Assembly (NCBI GenBank): GCA_035048495.1 | Contig: JASUTR010000093.1 | Span: 21,495-85,494, forward strand | DNA length: 64,000 nucleotides | Source: Euptelea pleiosperma | Taxonomy: Eukaryota > Streptophyta > Magnoliopsida > Ranunculales > Eupteleaceae | Reading direction: 5' to 3' | Shown here: positions 1 to 11,676 of the stretch, in pieces | Numbering within the stretch: the first letter of the stretch is position 1 | Layout of the letters: every line of letters starts with the position of its first letter | Program-made: the position numbers and the translations under genes | Notes under the pieces: generated by a model | Told to the model about the DNA's origin: nothing | What the model saw: the letters and a program-made list of their open reading frames with translations, nothing else | Databases searched by the model: none

Positions 1-2660
1 CAAATTGGACTCAGTTAGTGTGTTACATTCCGAAACCTATAACTTGTGACTTTGTCGCAACCAGACCTCGTAATTAGACTCAAACTCTTCCATTACTGTT
101 GTTTCAACACATTTTAAGTGTTGGAGCAAGATTCGGACCAGTCGAAACAAGTTAGCTCCATCCGTGCGTCAACGTCTCAAATTGGACTCAGTTTGTGTGT
201 TACATTCCGAAGCCTATAACTTGGGACTTTTTCGCAACCAGACCTCGTAATTGGACTCAAACTCTTCCGTCACTGTTGTTTCAACACATTTGAAGTGTTG
301 GAACAAGATTCGGGACAGTCGAAACAAGTTAGCTCCATCCGTGCGTCAACGTCTCAAATTGGACTCAGTTTGTGTGTTACATTCCGAAGCCTATAACTTG
401 TTACTTTTTCGCAACCAGTGCTCGTAATTGGACTCAAACTCTTCCATTACTTTTGTTTCAACAGATTTGAAGTGTTGGAATAAGATTTGGGTCAGTCGAA
501 ACAAGTTAGCTCCATCCGTGCGTCAACGTCTCAAATTGTACTCAGTTTGTGTGTTACATTCCGAAGCCTATAACTTGTGACTTTTTCGCAACCAGACCTC
601 TTAATTAGACTCAAACTCTTCCATTACTATTGTTTCAACAGATTTTTGTGTTGGAATAAGATTTGGGTCAGTAGAAACAAGTTAGCTCCATCCATGCGTC
701 AACGTCTCAAATTGGACTCAGTTTGTGTGTTACATTCCGAAGCCTATAACTTGGTACTTTTTCGCAACCAGTGCTCGTAATTGGACTCAAACTCTTCCAT
801 TACTTTTGTTTCAACAGATTTGAAGTGTTGGAATAAGATTTGGGTCAGTCGAAACAAGTTAGCTCCATCCGTGCGTCAACGTCTCAAATTGGACTCAGTT
901 TGTGTGTTACATTCCGAAGCCTATAACTTGTGACTTTTTCACAACCAGACCTCGTAATTAGACTCAAACTCTTCCATTACTATTGTTTCAACACATTTGA
1001 AGTGTTGGAGCAAGATTCGGAACAGTCGAAACAAGTTAGCTCGATCCGTGCGTCAACGCCTCAAATTGGACTCAGTTTGTGTGTTACATTCCGAAGCCTA
1101 TAACTTGTGACTTTTTCGCAACCAGACCTCGTAATTGGACTCAAACTCTTCCATCCCTATTGTTTCAACACATTTGAAGTGTTGGAACAACATTCGGGAC
1201 AGTCGAAACAAGTTAGCTCCATCCGTGCGTCAACGTCTCAAATTGGACTCATTTTGTGTGTTACACTCCGAAGCCTATAACTTGGGACTTTTTCGCAACC
1301 AGACGTCGTAATTGGACTCAAACTCTTATATCACTATTGTTTCAAGACATTTGAAGTGTTGGAACAAGATTCGGGACAGTCGAAACAAGTTAGCTCCATC
1401 CGTGCGTCAACGTCTCAAATTGGACTCATTTTGTGTGTTACATTCCGAGCCTATAACTTGTGACTTTTTCGCAACCAGACCTCGTAATTAGACTCAAACT
1501 CTTCCATTACTATTGTTTCAACACATTTGAAGTGTTGGAGCAAGATTCGGAACAGTCGAAACAAGTTAGCTCCATCCGTGCGTCAACGTCTCAAATTGGA
1601 CTCAGTTAGTGTGTTACATTCCGAAACCTATAACTTGTGACTTTTTCGCAACCAGACCTCGTAATTAGACTCAAACTCTTCCATTACTGTTGTTTCAACA
1701 CATTTTAAGTGTTGGAGCAAGATTCGGACCAGTCGAAACAAGTTAGCTCCATCCGTGCGTCAACGTCTCAAATTGGACTCAGTTTGTGTGTTACATTCCG
1801 AAGCCTATAACTTGAGACTTTTTCGCAACCAGACCTCGTAATTGGACTCAAACTCTTCCATCACTGTTGTTTCAACACATTTGAAGTGTTGGAACAAGAT
1901 TCGGGACAGTCGAAACAAGTTAGCTCCATCCGTGCGTCAACGTCTCAAATTGGACTCAGTTTGTGTGTTACATTCCGAAGCCTATAACTTGTTACTTTTT
2001 CGCAACCAGTGCTCGTAATTGGACTCAAACTCTTCCATTACTTTTGTTTCAACAGATTTGAAGTGTTGGAATAAGATTTGGGTCAGTCGAAACAAGTTAG
2101 CTCCATCCGTGCGTCAACGTCTCAAATTGTACTCAGTTTGTGTGTTACATTCCGAAGCCTATAACTTGTGACTTTTTCGCAACCAGACCTCTTAATTAGA
2201 CTCAAACTCTTCCATTACTATTGTTTCAACACATTTGAAGTGTTGGAGCAAGATTCGGAACAGTCGAAACAAGTTAGCTCGATCCGTGCGTCAACGCCTC
2301 AAATTGGACTCAGTTTGTGTGTTACATTCCGAAGCCTATAACTTGTGACTTTTTCGCAACCAGACCTCGTAATTGGACTCAAACTCTTCCATCCCTATTG
2401 TTTCAACACATTTGAAGTGTTGGAACAACATTCGGGACAGTCGAAACAAGTTAGCTCCATCCGTGCGTCAACGTCTCAAATTGGACTCAGTTTGTGTGTT
2501 ACATTCCGAAGCCTATAACTTGTTTCTTTTTCGCAACCAGTGCTCGTAATTGGACTCAAACTCTTCCATTACTTTTGTTTCAACAGATTTGAAGTATTGG
2601 AATAAGATTTGGGTAAGTCGAAACAAGTTAGCTCCATCCGTGCGTCAACGTCTCAAATTG
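1..2660. repeat. Satellite HOR block, copy 1 (9-monomer HOR)
   Basis: The rare variants TCAGTTAGTGTG and CCGAAACC open a 9-monomer unit at 1 and again at 1592. The 1591-bp spacing is 9 x 177 minus two 1-bp deletions, GATTTTTGTG near 641 and CCGAGCC near 1446. The whole 2.66-kb stretch recurs at 8139-10798 at a constant offset of 8138 bp, shown by GATTTTTGTG at 641 and 8779, TTAGTG at 1608 and 9746, and GTTTCTTTTT at 2522 and 10660. The two copies differ at a handful of bases, for example GTAGAAAC near 671. Confidence 0.85.
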
Positions 2661-3007
2661 GACTCAGTTTGTGTGTTACATTCCGAAGCCTATAACTTGT
2701 TTCTTTTTCGCAACCAGTGCTCGTAATTGGACTCAAACTCTTCCATTACTTTTGTTTCAACAGATTTGAAGTGTTGGAATAAGATTTGGGTAAGTCGAAA
2801 CAAGTTAGCTCCATCCGTGCGTCAACGTCTCAAATTGGACTCAGTTTGTGTGTTACATTCCGAAGCCTATAACTTATTTCTTTTTCGCAACCAGTGCTCG
2901 TAATTGGACTCAAACTCTTCCATTACTGTTGTTTCAACACATTTTAAGTGTTGGAGCAAGATTCGGACCAGTCGAAACAAGTTAGCTCCATCCGTGCGTC
3001 AACGTCT
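2477..3007. repeat. Local monomer triplication
   Basis: Three consecutive monomers (starts 2477, 2654 and 2831) carry the same uncommon TTTCTTTTTCGCAACCAG half. The first two also share GGGTAAGTCG. The third switches in its second half to the CATTACTGTTG, CATTTTAAG and GGACCAG variants of another type, so it looks chimeric. This is the pattern expected from single-monomer unequal exchange. Confidence 0.7.
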
Positions 3008-4664
3008 CAAATTGGACTCAGTTTGTGTGTTACATTCCGAAGCCTATAACTTGGGACTTTTTCGCAACCAGACCTCGTAATTGGACTCAAACTCTTCCAT
3101 CACTGTTGTTTCAACACATTTGAAGTGTTGGAACAAGATTCGGGACAGTCGAAACAAGTTAGCTCCATCCGTGCGTCAACGTCTCAAATTGGACTCAGTT
3201 TGTGTGTTACATTCCGAAGCCTATAACTTGTTACTTTTTCGCAACCAGTGCTCGTAATTGGACTCAAACTCTTCCATTACTTTTGTTTCAACAGATTTGA
3301 AGTGTTGGAATAAGATTTGGGTCAGTCGAAACAAGTTAGCTCCATCCGTGCGTCAACGTCTCAAATTGTACTCAGTTTGTGTGTTACATTCCGAAGCCTA
3401 TAACTTGTGACTTTTTCGCAACCAGACCTCGTAATTGGACTCAAACTCTTCCATCCCTATTGTTTCAACACATTTGAAGTGTTGGAACAACATTCGGGAC
3501 AGTCGAAACAAGTTAGCTCCATCCGTGCGTCAACGTCTCAAATTGGACTCATTTTATGTGTTACATTCCGAAGCCTATAACTTGTGACTTTTTCGCAACC
3601 AGACCACGTAATTGGACTCAAACTCTTCCATCACTATTGTTTCAACACATTTGAAGTGTTGGAACAACATTCGGGACAGTCGAAACAAGTTAGCTCCATC
3701 CGTGCGTCAACGTCTCAAATTGGACTCATTTTGTGTGTTACACTCCGAAGCCTATAACTTGTGACTTTTTCGCAACCAGACCTCGTAATTGGACTCAAAC
3801 TCTTCCATCACTATTGTTTCAAGACATTTGAAGTGTTGGAACAAGATTCGGGACAGTCGAAACAAGTTAGCTCCATCCGTGCGTCAACGTCTCAAATTGG
3901 ACTCATTTTGTGTGTTACATTCCGAAGCCTATAACTTGTGACTTTTTCGCAACCAGACCTCGTAATTAGACTCAAACTCTTCCATTACTATTGTTTCAAC
4001 ACATTTGAAGTGTTGGAGCAAGATTCGGACCAGTCGAAACAAGTTAGCTCCATCCGTGCGTCAACGTCTGAAATTGGACTCAGTTTGTGTGTTACATTCC
4101 GAAGCCTATAACTTGTTACTTTTTCGCAACCAGTGCTCGTAATTGGACTCAAACTCTTCCATTACTTTTGTTTCAACAGATTTGAAGTGTTGGAATAAGA
4201 TTTGGGTCAGTCGAAACAAGTTAGCTCCATCCGTGCATCAACGTCTCAAATTGGACTCAGTTTGTGTGTTACATTCCGAAGCCTATAACTTGTGACTTTT
4301 TCGCAACCAGACCTCGTAATTGGACTCAAACTCTTCCATCCCTATTGTTTCAACACATTTGAAGTGTTGGAACAACATTTGGGACAGTCGAAACAAGTTA
4401 GCTCCATCCGTGCGTCAACGTCTCAAATTGGACTCAGTTTGTGTGTTACATTCCGAAGCCTATAACTTGTGACTTTTTCACAACCAGACCTCGTAATTAG
4501 ACTCAAACTCTTCCATTACTATTGTTTCAACACATTTGAAGTGTTGGAGCAAGATTCGGAACAGTCGAAACAAGTTAGCTCGATCCGTGCGTCAACGCCT
4601 CAAATTGGACTCAGTTTGTGTGTTACATTCCGAAGCCTATAACTTGTGACTTTTTCGCAACCAG

Positions 4665-5584
4665 ACCTCGTAATTGGACTCAAACTCTTATATCACTATT
4701 GTTTCAAGACATTTGAAGTGTTGGAACAAGATTCGGGACAGTCGAAACAAGTTAGCTCTATCTGTGCGACAAAGTCTCAAATTGGACTCATTTTGTGTGT
4801 TACATTCCGAAGCCTATAACTTGTGACTTTTTCGCAACCAGACCTCGTAATTAGACTCAAACTCTTCCATTACTATTGTTTCAACACATTTGAAGTGTTG
4901 GAGCAAGATTCGGACCAGTCGAAACATGTTAGCTCCATCCGTGCGTCAACGTCTGAAATTGGACTCAGTTTGTGTGTTACATTCCGAAGCCTATAACTTG
5001 TTATTTTTTCGCAACCAGTGCTCGTAATTGGACTCAAACTCTTCCATTACTATTGTTTCAACAGATTTGAAGTGTTGGAATAAGATTTGGGTCTGTCGAA
5101 ACAAGTTAGCTCCATCCGTGCGTCAACGTCTCAAATTGGACTCAGTTTGTGTGTTACATTCCGAAGCCTATAACTTGTTTCTATTTCGCAACCAGTGCTC
5201 GTAATTGGACTCAAACTCTTCCATTACTTTAGTTTCAAAAGATTTGAAGTGTTGGAATAAGATTTGGGTAAGTCGAAACAAGTTAGCTCCATCCGTGCGT
5301 CAACGTCTCAAATTGGACTCAGTTTGTGTGTTACATTCCGAAGCCTATAACTTGTGACTTTTTCGCAACCAGACCTCGTAATTGGACTCAAACTCTTCCA
5401 TCACTATTGTTTCAACACATTTGAAGTGTTGGAATAAGATTTGGGTCAGTCGAAACAAGTTAGCTCCATCCGTGCGTCAACGTCTCAAATTGGACTCAGT
5501 TTGTGTGTTACATTCCGAAGCCTATAACTTGTTACTTTTTCGCAACCAGTGCTCGTAATTGGACTCAAACTCTTCCATTACTTT
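4665..5584. repeat. Duplicated 5-monomer satellite block, copy 1
   Basis: A block of about 5.2 monomers marked by CTTATATCAC, AGCTCTATCTGTGCG, GAAACATGTTAGC, TTTCTATTTCGC and TTTCAAAAGATTTG. The same ordered series recurs 1416 bp (8 x 177) further on at 6081-7000. The copies differ at scattered bases; copy 1 has the odd GTGCGACAAAG near 4766, where almost all other monomers read GTGCGTCAACG. Confidence 0.8.
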
Positions 5585-6080
5585 TGTTTCAACAGATTTG
5601 AAGTGTTGGAATAAGATTTGGGTCAGTCGAAACAAGTTAGCTCCATCCGTGCATTAACGTCTCAAATTGGACTCAGTTTGTGTGTTACATTCCGAAGCCT
5701 ATAACTTGTGACTTTTTCGCAACCAGACCTCGTAATTGGACTCAAACTCTTCCATTGCTTTTGTTTCAACAGATTTGAAGTGTTGGAATAAGATTTGGGT
5801 CAGTCGAAACAAGTTAGCTCCATCCGTGCATCAACGTCTCAAATTGGACTCAGTTTGTGTGTTACATTCCGAAGCCTATAACTTGTGACTTTTTCGCAAC
5901 CAGACCTCGTAATTGGACTCAAACTCTTCCATCCCTATTGTTTCAACACATTTGAAGTGTTGGAACAAGATTCGGGACAGTCGAAACAAGTTAGCTCCAT
6001 CCGTGCGTCAACGTCTCAAATTGGACTCATTTTGTGTGTTACACTCCGAAGCCTATAACTTGTGACTTTTTCGCAACCAG

Positions 6081-7000
6081 ACCTCGTAATTGGACTCAAA
6101 CTCTTATATCACTATTGTTTCAAGACATTTGAAGTGTTGGAACAAGATTCGGGACAGTCGAAACAAGTTAGCTCTATCTGTGCGTCAACGTCTCAAATTG
6201 GACTCATTTTGTGTGTTACATTCCGAAGCCTATAACTTGTGACTTTTTCGCTACCAGACCTCGTAATTAGACTCAAACTCTTCCATTACTATTGTTTCAA
6301 CACATTTGAAGTGTTGGAGCAAGATTCGGACCAGTCGAAACATGTTAGCTCCATCCGTGCGTCAACGTCTGAAATTGGACTCAGTTTGTGTGTTACATTC
6401 CGAAGCCTATAACTTGTTACTTTTTCGCAAACAGTGCTCGTAATTGGACTCAAACTCTTCCATTACTATTGTTTCAACAGATTTGAAGTGTTGGAATAAG
6501 ATTTGGGTCTGTCGAAACAAGTTAGCTCCATCCGTGCGTCAACGTCTCAAATTGGACTCAGTTTGTGTGTTACATTCCGAAGCCTATAACTTGTTTCTAT
6601 TTCGCAACCAGTGCTCGTAATTGGACTCAAACTCTTCCATTAGTTTAGTTTCAAAAGATTTGAAGTGTTGGAATAAGATTTGGGTAAGTCGAAACAAGTT
6701 AGCTTCATCCGTGCGTCAACGTCTCAAATTGGACTCAGTTTGTGTGTTACATTCCGAAGCCTATAACTTGTGACTTTTTCGCAACCAGACCTCGTAATTG
6801 GACTCAAACTCTTCCATCACTATTGTTTCAACACATTTGAAGTGTTAGAATAAGATTTGGGTCAGTCGAAACAAGTTAGCTCCATCCGTGCGTCAACGTC
6901 TCAAATTGGACTCAGTTTGTGTGTTACATTCCGAAGCCTATAACTTGTTACTTTTTCGCAACCAGTGCTCGTAATTGGACTCAAACTCTTCCATTACTTT
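6081..7000. repeat. Duplicated 5-monomer satellite block, copy 2
   Basis: Second copy of the 4665-5584 block at an offset of 1416 bp. It keeps the marker series (GAAACATG at 6337, TTTCTATTTCGC near 6595) and adds private changes such as CATTAGTTTAG, AGCTTCATCC and GTGTTAGAA. Similarity stops near 7000, where the next monomer changes type within TTTTGGTTCAACAC. Confidence 0.8.
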
Positions 7001-7159
7001 TGGTTCAACACATTTGAAGTGTTGGAGCAAGATTCGGACCAGTCGAAACAAGTTAGCTCCATCCGTGCGTCAACGTCTCAAATTGGACTCAGTTTGTGTG
7101 TTACATTCCGAAGCCTATAACTTGTTACTTTTTCGCAACCAGTGCTCGTAATTGGACTC

Positions 7160-8138
7160 AAACTCTTCCATTACTATTGTTTCAACAGATTTTTGTGTTG
7201 GAATAAGATTTGGGTCAGTCGAAACAAGTTAGCTCCATCCGTGCGTCAACGTCTCAAATTGGACTCAGTTTGTGTGTTACATTCCGAAGCCTATAACTTG
7301 GTACTTTTTCGCAACCAGTGCTCGTAATTGGACTCAAACTCTTCCATTACTTTTGTTTCAACAGATTTGAAGTGTTGGAATAAGATTTGGGTCAGTCGAA
7401 ACAAGTTAGCTCCATCCGTGCGTCAACGTCTCAAATTGGACTCAGTTTGTGTGTTACATTCCGAAGCCTATAACTTGTGACTTTTTCACAACCAGACCTC
7501 GTAATTAGACTCAAACTCTTCCATTACTATTGTTTCAACACATTTGAAGTGTTGGAGCAAGATTCGAAACAGTCGAAACAAGTTAGCTCGATCCGTGCGT
7601 CAACGCCTCAAATTGGACTCAGTTTGTGTGTTACATTCCGAAGCCTATAACTTGTGACTTTTTCGCAACCAGACCTCGTAATTGGACTCAAACTCTTCCA
7701 TCCCTATTGTTTCAACACATTTGAAGTGTTGGAACAACATTCGGGACAGTCGAAACAAGTTAGCTCCATCCGTGCGTCAACGTCTCAAATTGGACTCATT
7801 TTGTGTGTTACACTCCGAAGCCTATAACTTGGGACTTTTTCGCAACCAGACCTCGTAATTGGACTCAAACTCTTATATCACTATTGTTTCAAGACATTTG
7901 AAGTGTTGGAACAAGATTCGGGACAGTCGAAACAAGTTAGCTCCATCCGTGCGTCAACGTCTCAAATTGGACTCATTTTGTGTGTTACATTCCGAGCCTA
8001 TAACTTGTGACTTTTTCGCAACCAGACCTCGTAATTAGACTCAAACTCTTCCATTACTATTGTTTCAACACATTTGAAGTGTTGGAGCAAGATTCGGAAC
8101 AGTCGAAACAAGTTAGCTCCATCCGTGCGTCAACGTCT
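7160..8138. repeat. Partial 9-monomer HOR copy
   Basis: From about 7160 the sequence matches the later part of the 9-monomer unit: GATTTTTGTG at 7188, then CCGAGCC near 7991, ending where the next full unit opens at 8139. The GATTTTTGTG markers at 7188 and 8779 are 1591 bp apart. Upstream of about 7160 the monomer is of the other type (CCAGTGCTCG), so a recombination boundary lies within this monomer. Confidence 0.7.
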
Positions 8139-10798
8139 CAAATTGGACTCAGTTAGTGTGTTACATTCCGAAACCTATAACTTGTGACTTTTTCGCAACC
8201 AGACCTCGTAATTAGACTCAAACTCTTCCATTACTGTTGTTTCAACACATTTTAAGTGTTGGAGCAAGATTCGGACCAGTCGAAACAAGTTAGCTCCATC
8301 CGTGCGTCAACGTCTCAAATTGGACTCAGTTTGTGTGTTACATTCCGAAGCCTATAACTTGGGACTTTTTCGCAACCAGACCTCGTAATTGGACTCAAAC
8401 TCTTCCATCACTGTTGTTTCAACACATTTGAAGTGTTGGAACAAGATTCGGGACAGTCGAAACAAGTTAGCTCCATCCGTGCGTCAACGTCTCAAATTGG
8501 ACTCAGTTTGTGTGTTACATTCCGAAGCCTATAACTTGTTACTTTTTCGCAACCAGTGCTCGTAATTGGACTCAAACTCTTCCATTACTTTTGTTTCAAC
8601 AGATTTGAAGTGTTGGAATAAGATTTGGGTCAGTCGAAACAAGTTAGCTCCATCCGTGCGTCAACGTCTCAAATTGTACTCAGTTTGTGTGTTACATTCC
8701 GAAGCCTATAACTTGTGACTTTTTCGCAACCAGACCTCTTAATTAGACTCAAACTCTTCCATTACTATTGTTTCAACAGATTTTTGTGTTGGAATAAGAT
8801 TTGGGTCAGTCGAAACAAGTTAGCGATATCCGTGCGTCAACGTCTCAAATTGGACTCAGTTTGTGTGTTACATTCCGAAGCCTATAACTTGGTACTTTTT
8901 CGCAACCAGTGCTCGTAATTGGACTCAAACTCTTCCATTACTTTTGTTTCAACAGATTTGAAGTGTTGGAATAAGATTTGGGTCAGTCGAAACAAGTTAG
9001 CTCCATCCGTGCGTCAACGTCTCAAATTGGACTCAGTTTGTGTGTTACATTCCGAAGCCTATAACTTGTGACTTTTTCACAACCAGACCTCGTAATTAGA
9101 CTCAAACTCTTCCATTACTATTGTTTCAACACATTTGAAGTGTTGGAGCAAGATTCGGAACAGTCGAAACAAGTTAGCTCGATCCGTGCGTCAACGCCTC
9201 AAATTGGACTCAGTTTGTGTGTTACATTCCGAAGCCTATAACTTGTGACTTTTTCGCAACCAGACCTCGTAATTGGACTCAAACTCTTCCATCCCTATTG
9301 TTTCAACACATTTGAAGTGTTGGAACAACATTCGGGACAGTCGAAACAAGTTAGCTCCATCCGTGCGTCAACGTCTCAAATTGGACTCATTTTGTGTGTT
9401 ACACTCCGAAGCCTATAACTTGGGACTTTTTCGCAACCAGACCTCGTAATTGGACTCAAACTCTTATATCACTATTGTTTCAAGACATTTGAAGTGTTGG
9501 AACAAGATTCGGGACAGTCGAAACAAGTTAGCTCCATCCGTGCGTCAACGTCTCAAATTGGACTCATTTTGTGTGTTACATTCCGAGCCTATAACTTGTG
9601 ACTTTTTCGCAACCAGACCTCGTAATTAGACTCAAACTCTTCCATTACTATTGTTTCAACACATTTGAAGTGTTGGAGCAAGATTCAGAACAGTCGAAAC
9701 AAGTTAGCTCCATCCGTGCGTCAACGTCTCAAATTGGACTCAGTTAGTGTGTTACATTCCGAAACCTATAACTTGTGACTTTTTCGCAACCAGACCTCGT
9801 AATTAGACTCAAACTCTTCCATTACTGTTGTTTCAACAGATTTTAAGTGTTGGAGCAAGATTCGGACCAGTCGAAACAAGTTAGCTCCATCCGTGCGTCA
9901 ACGTCTCAAATTGGACTCAGTTTGTGTGTTACATTCCGAAGCCTATAACTTGGGACTTTTTCGCAACCAGACCTCGTAATTGGACTCAAACTCTTCCATC
10001 ACTGTTGTTTCAACACATTTGAAGTGTTGGAACAAGATTCGGGACAGTCGAAACAAGTTAGCTCCATCCGTGCGTCAACGTCTCAAATTGGACTCAGTTT
10101 GTGTGTTACATTCCGAAGCCTATAACTTGTTACTTTTTCGCAACCAGTGCTCGTAATTGGACTCAAACTCTTCCATTACTTTTGTTTCAACAGATTTGAA
10201 GTGTTGGAATAAGATTTGGGTCAGTCGAAACAAGTTAGCTCCATCCGTGCGTCAACGTCTCAAATTGTACTCAGTTTGTGTGTTACATTCCGAAGCCTAT
10301 AACTTGTGACTTTTTCGCAACCAGACCTCTTAATTAGACTCAAACTCTTCCATTACTATTGTTTCAACACATTTGAAGTGTTGGAGCAAGATTCGGAACA
10401 GTCGAAACAAGTTAGCTCGATCCGTGCGTCAACGCCTCAAATTGGACTCAGTTTGTGTGTTACATTCCGAAGCCTATAACTTGTGACTTTTTCGCAACCA
10501 GACCTCGTAATTGGACTCAAACTCTTCCATCCCTATTGTTTCAACACATTTGAAGTGTTGGAACAACATTCGGGACAGTCGAAACAATTTAGCTCCATCC
10601 GTGCGTCAACGTCTCAAATTGGACTCAGTTTGTGTGTTACATTCCGAAGCCTATAACTTGTTTCTTTTTCGCAACCAGTGCTCGTAATTGGACTCAAACT
10701 CTTCCATTACTTTTGTTTCAACAGATTTGAAGTGTTGGAATAAGATTTGGGTAAGTCGAAACAAGTTAGCTCCATCCGTGCGTCAACGTCTCAAATTG
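8139..10798. repeat. Satellite HOR block, copy 2 (9-monomer HOR)
   Basis: Copy of 1-2660 at an offset of 8138 bp (46 monomers minus 4 bp). It contains 9-monomer unit starts at 8139 and 9730. The second unit has lost GATTTTTGTG in favour of the usual CACATTTGAAG, as has the corresponding second unit of copy 1. The replacement therefore predates the 8.1-kb duplication. Confidence 0.82.
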
Positions 10799-11676
10799 GA
10801 CTCAGTTTGTGTGTTACATTCCGAAGCCTATAACTTGTGACTTTTTCGCAACCAGACCTCGTAATTGGACTCAAACTCTTCCATCACTATTGTTTCAACA
10901 CATTTGAAGTGTTGGAATAAGATTTGGGTCAGTCGAAACAAGTTAGCTCCATCCGTGCGTCAACGTCTCAAATTGGACTCAGTTTGTGTGTTACATTCCG
11001 AAGCCTATAACTTGTTACTTTTTCGCAACCAGTGCTCGTAATTGGACTCAAACTCTTCCATTACTTTTGTTTCAACACATTTGAAGTGTTGGAGCAAGAT
11101 TCGGACCAGTCGAAACAAGTTAGCTCCATCCGTGCGTCAACGTCTCAAATTGGACTCAGTTTGTGTGTTACATTCCGAAGCCTATAACTTGTGAATTTTT
11201 CGCAACCGGACCTCGTAATTAGACTCAAACTCTTCCATTACTTTTGTTTCAACAGATTTGAAGTGTTGGAATAAGATTTGGGTCAGTCAAAACAAGTTAG
11301 CTCCATCCGTGCGTCAACGTCTCAAATTGGACTCAGTTTGTGTGTTACATTCCGAAGCCTATAACTTGTGACTTTTTCACAACCAGACCTCGTAATTAGA
11401 CTCAAACTCTTCCATTGCTATTGTTTCAACACATTTGAAGTGTTGGAGCAAGATTCGGAACAGTCGAAACAAGTTAGCTCGATCCGTGCGTCAACGCCTC
11501 AAATTGGACTCAGTTTGTGTGTTACATTCCGAAGCCTATAACTTGTGACTTTTTCGCAACCAGACCTCGTAATTGGACTCAAACTCTTCCATCCCTATTG
11601 TTTCAAGACATTTGAAGTGTTGGAACAACATTCGGGACAGTCGAAACAAGTTAGCTCCATCCGTGCGTCAACGTCT

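Noticed and set aside
290..325. Possible CENP-B box: TTGG-AACA-A-GATT-CGGG in monomers reading GTTGGAACAAGATTCGGGA
   Set aside because: The functional pattern is TTCG-N4-A-N2-CGGG. Here one core base differs and the second spacer is two bases too long.
577..780. 67-codon open frame in the satellite, repeated with variation at many places such as 8715-8918 and 37629-37832
   Set aside because: It starts at GTG or similar codons, spans monomer junctions, mirrors the 59-codon period and shows no domain. It is satellite sequence, not a gene.
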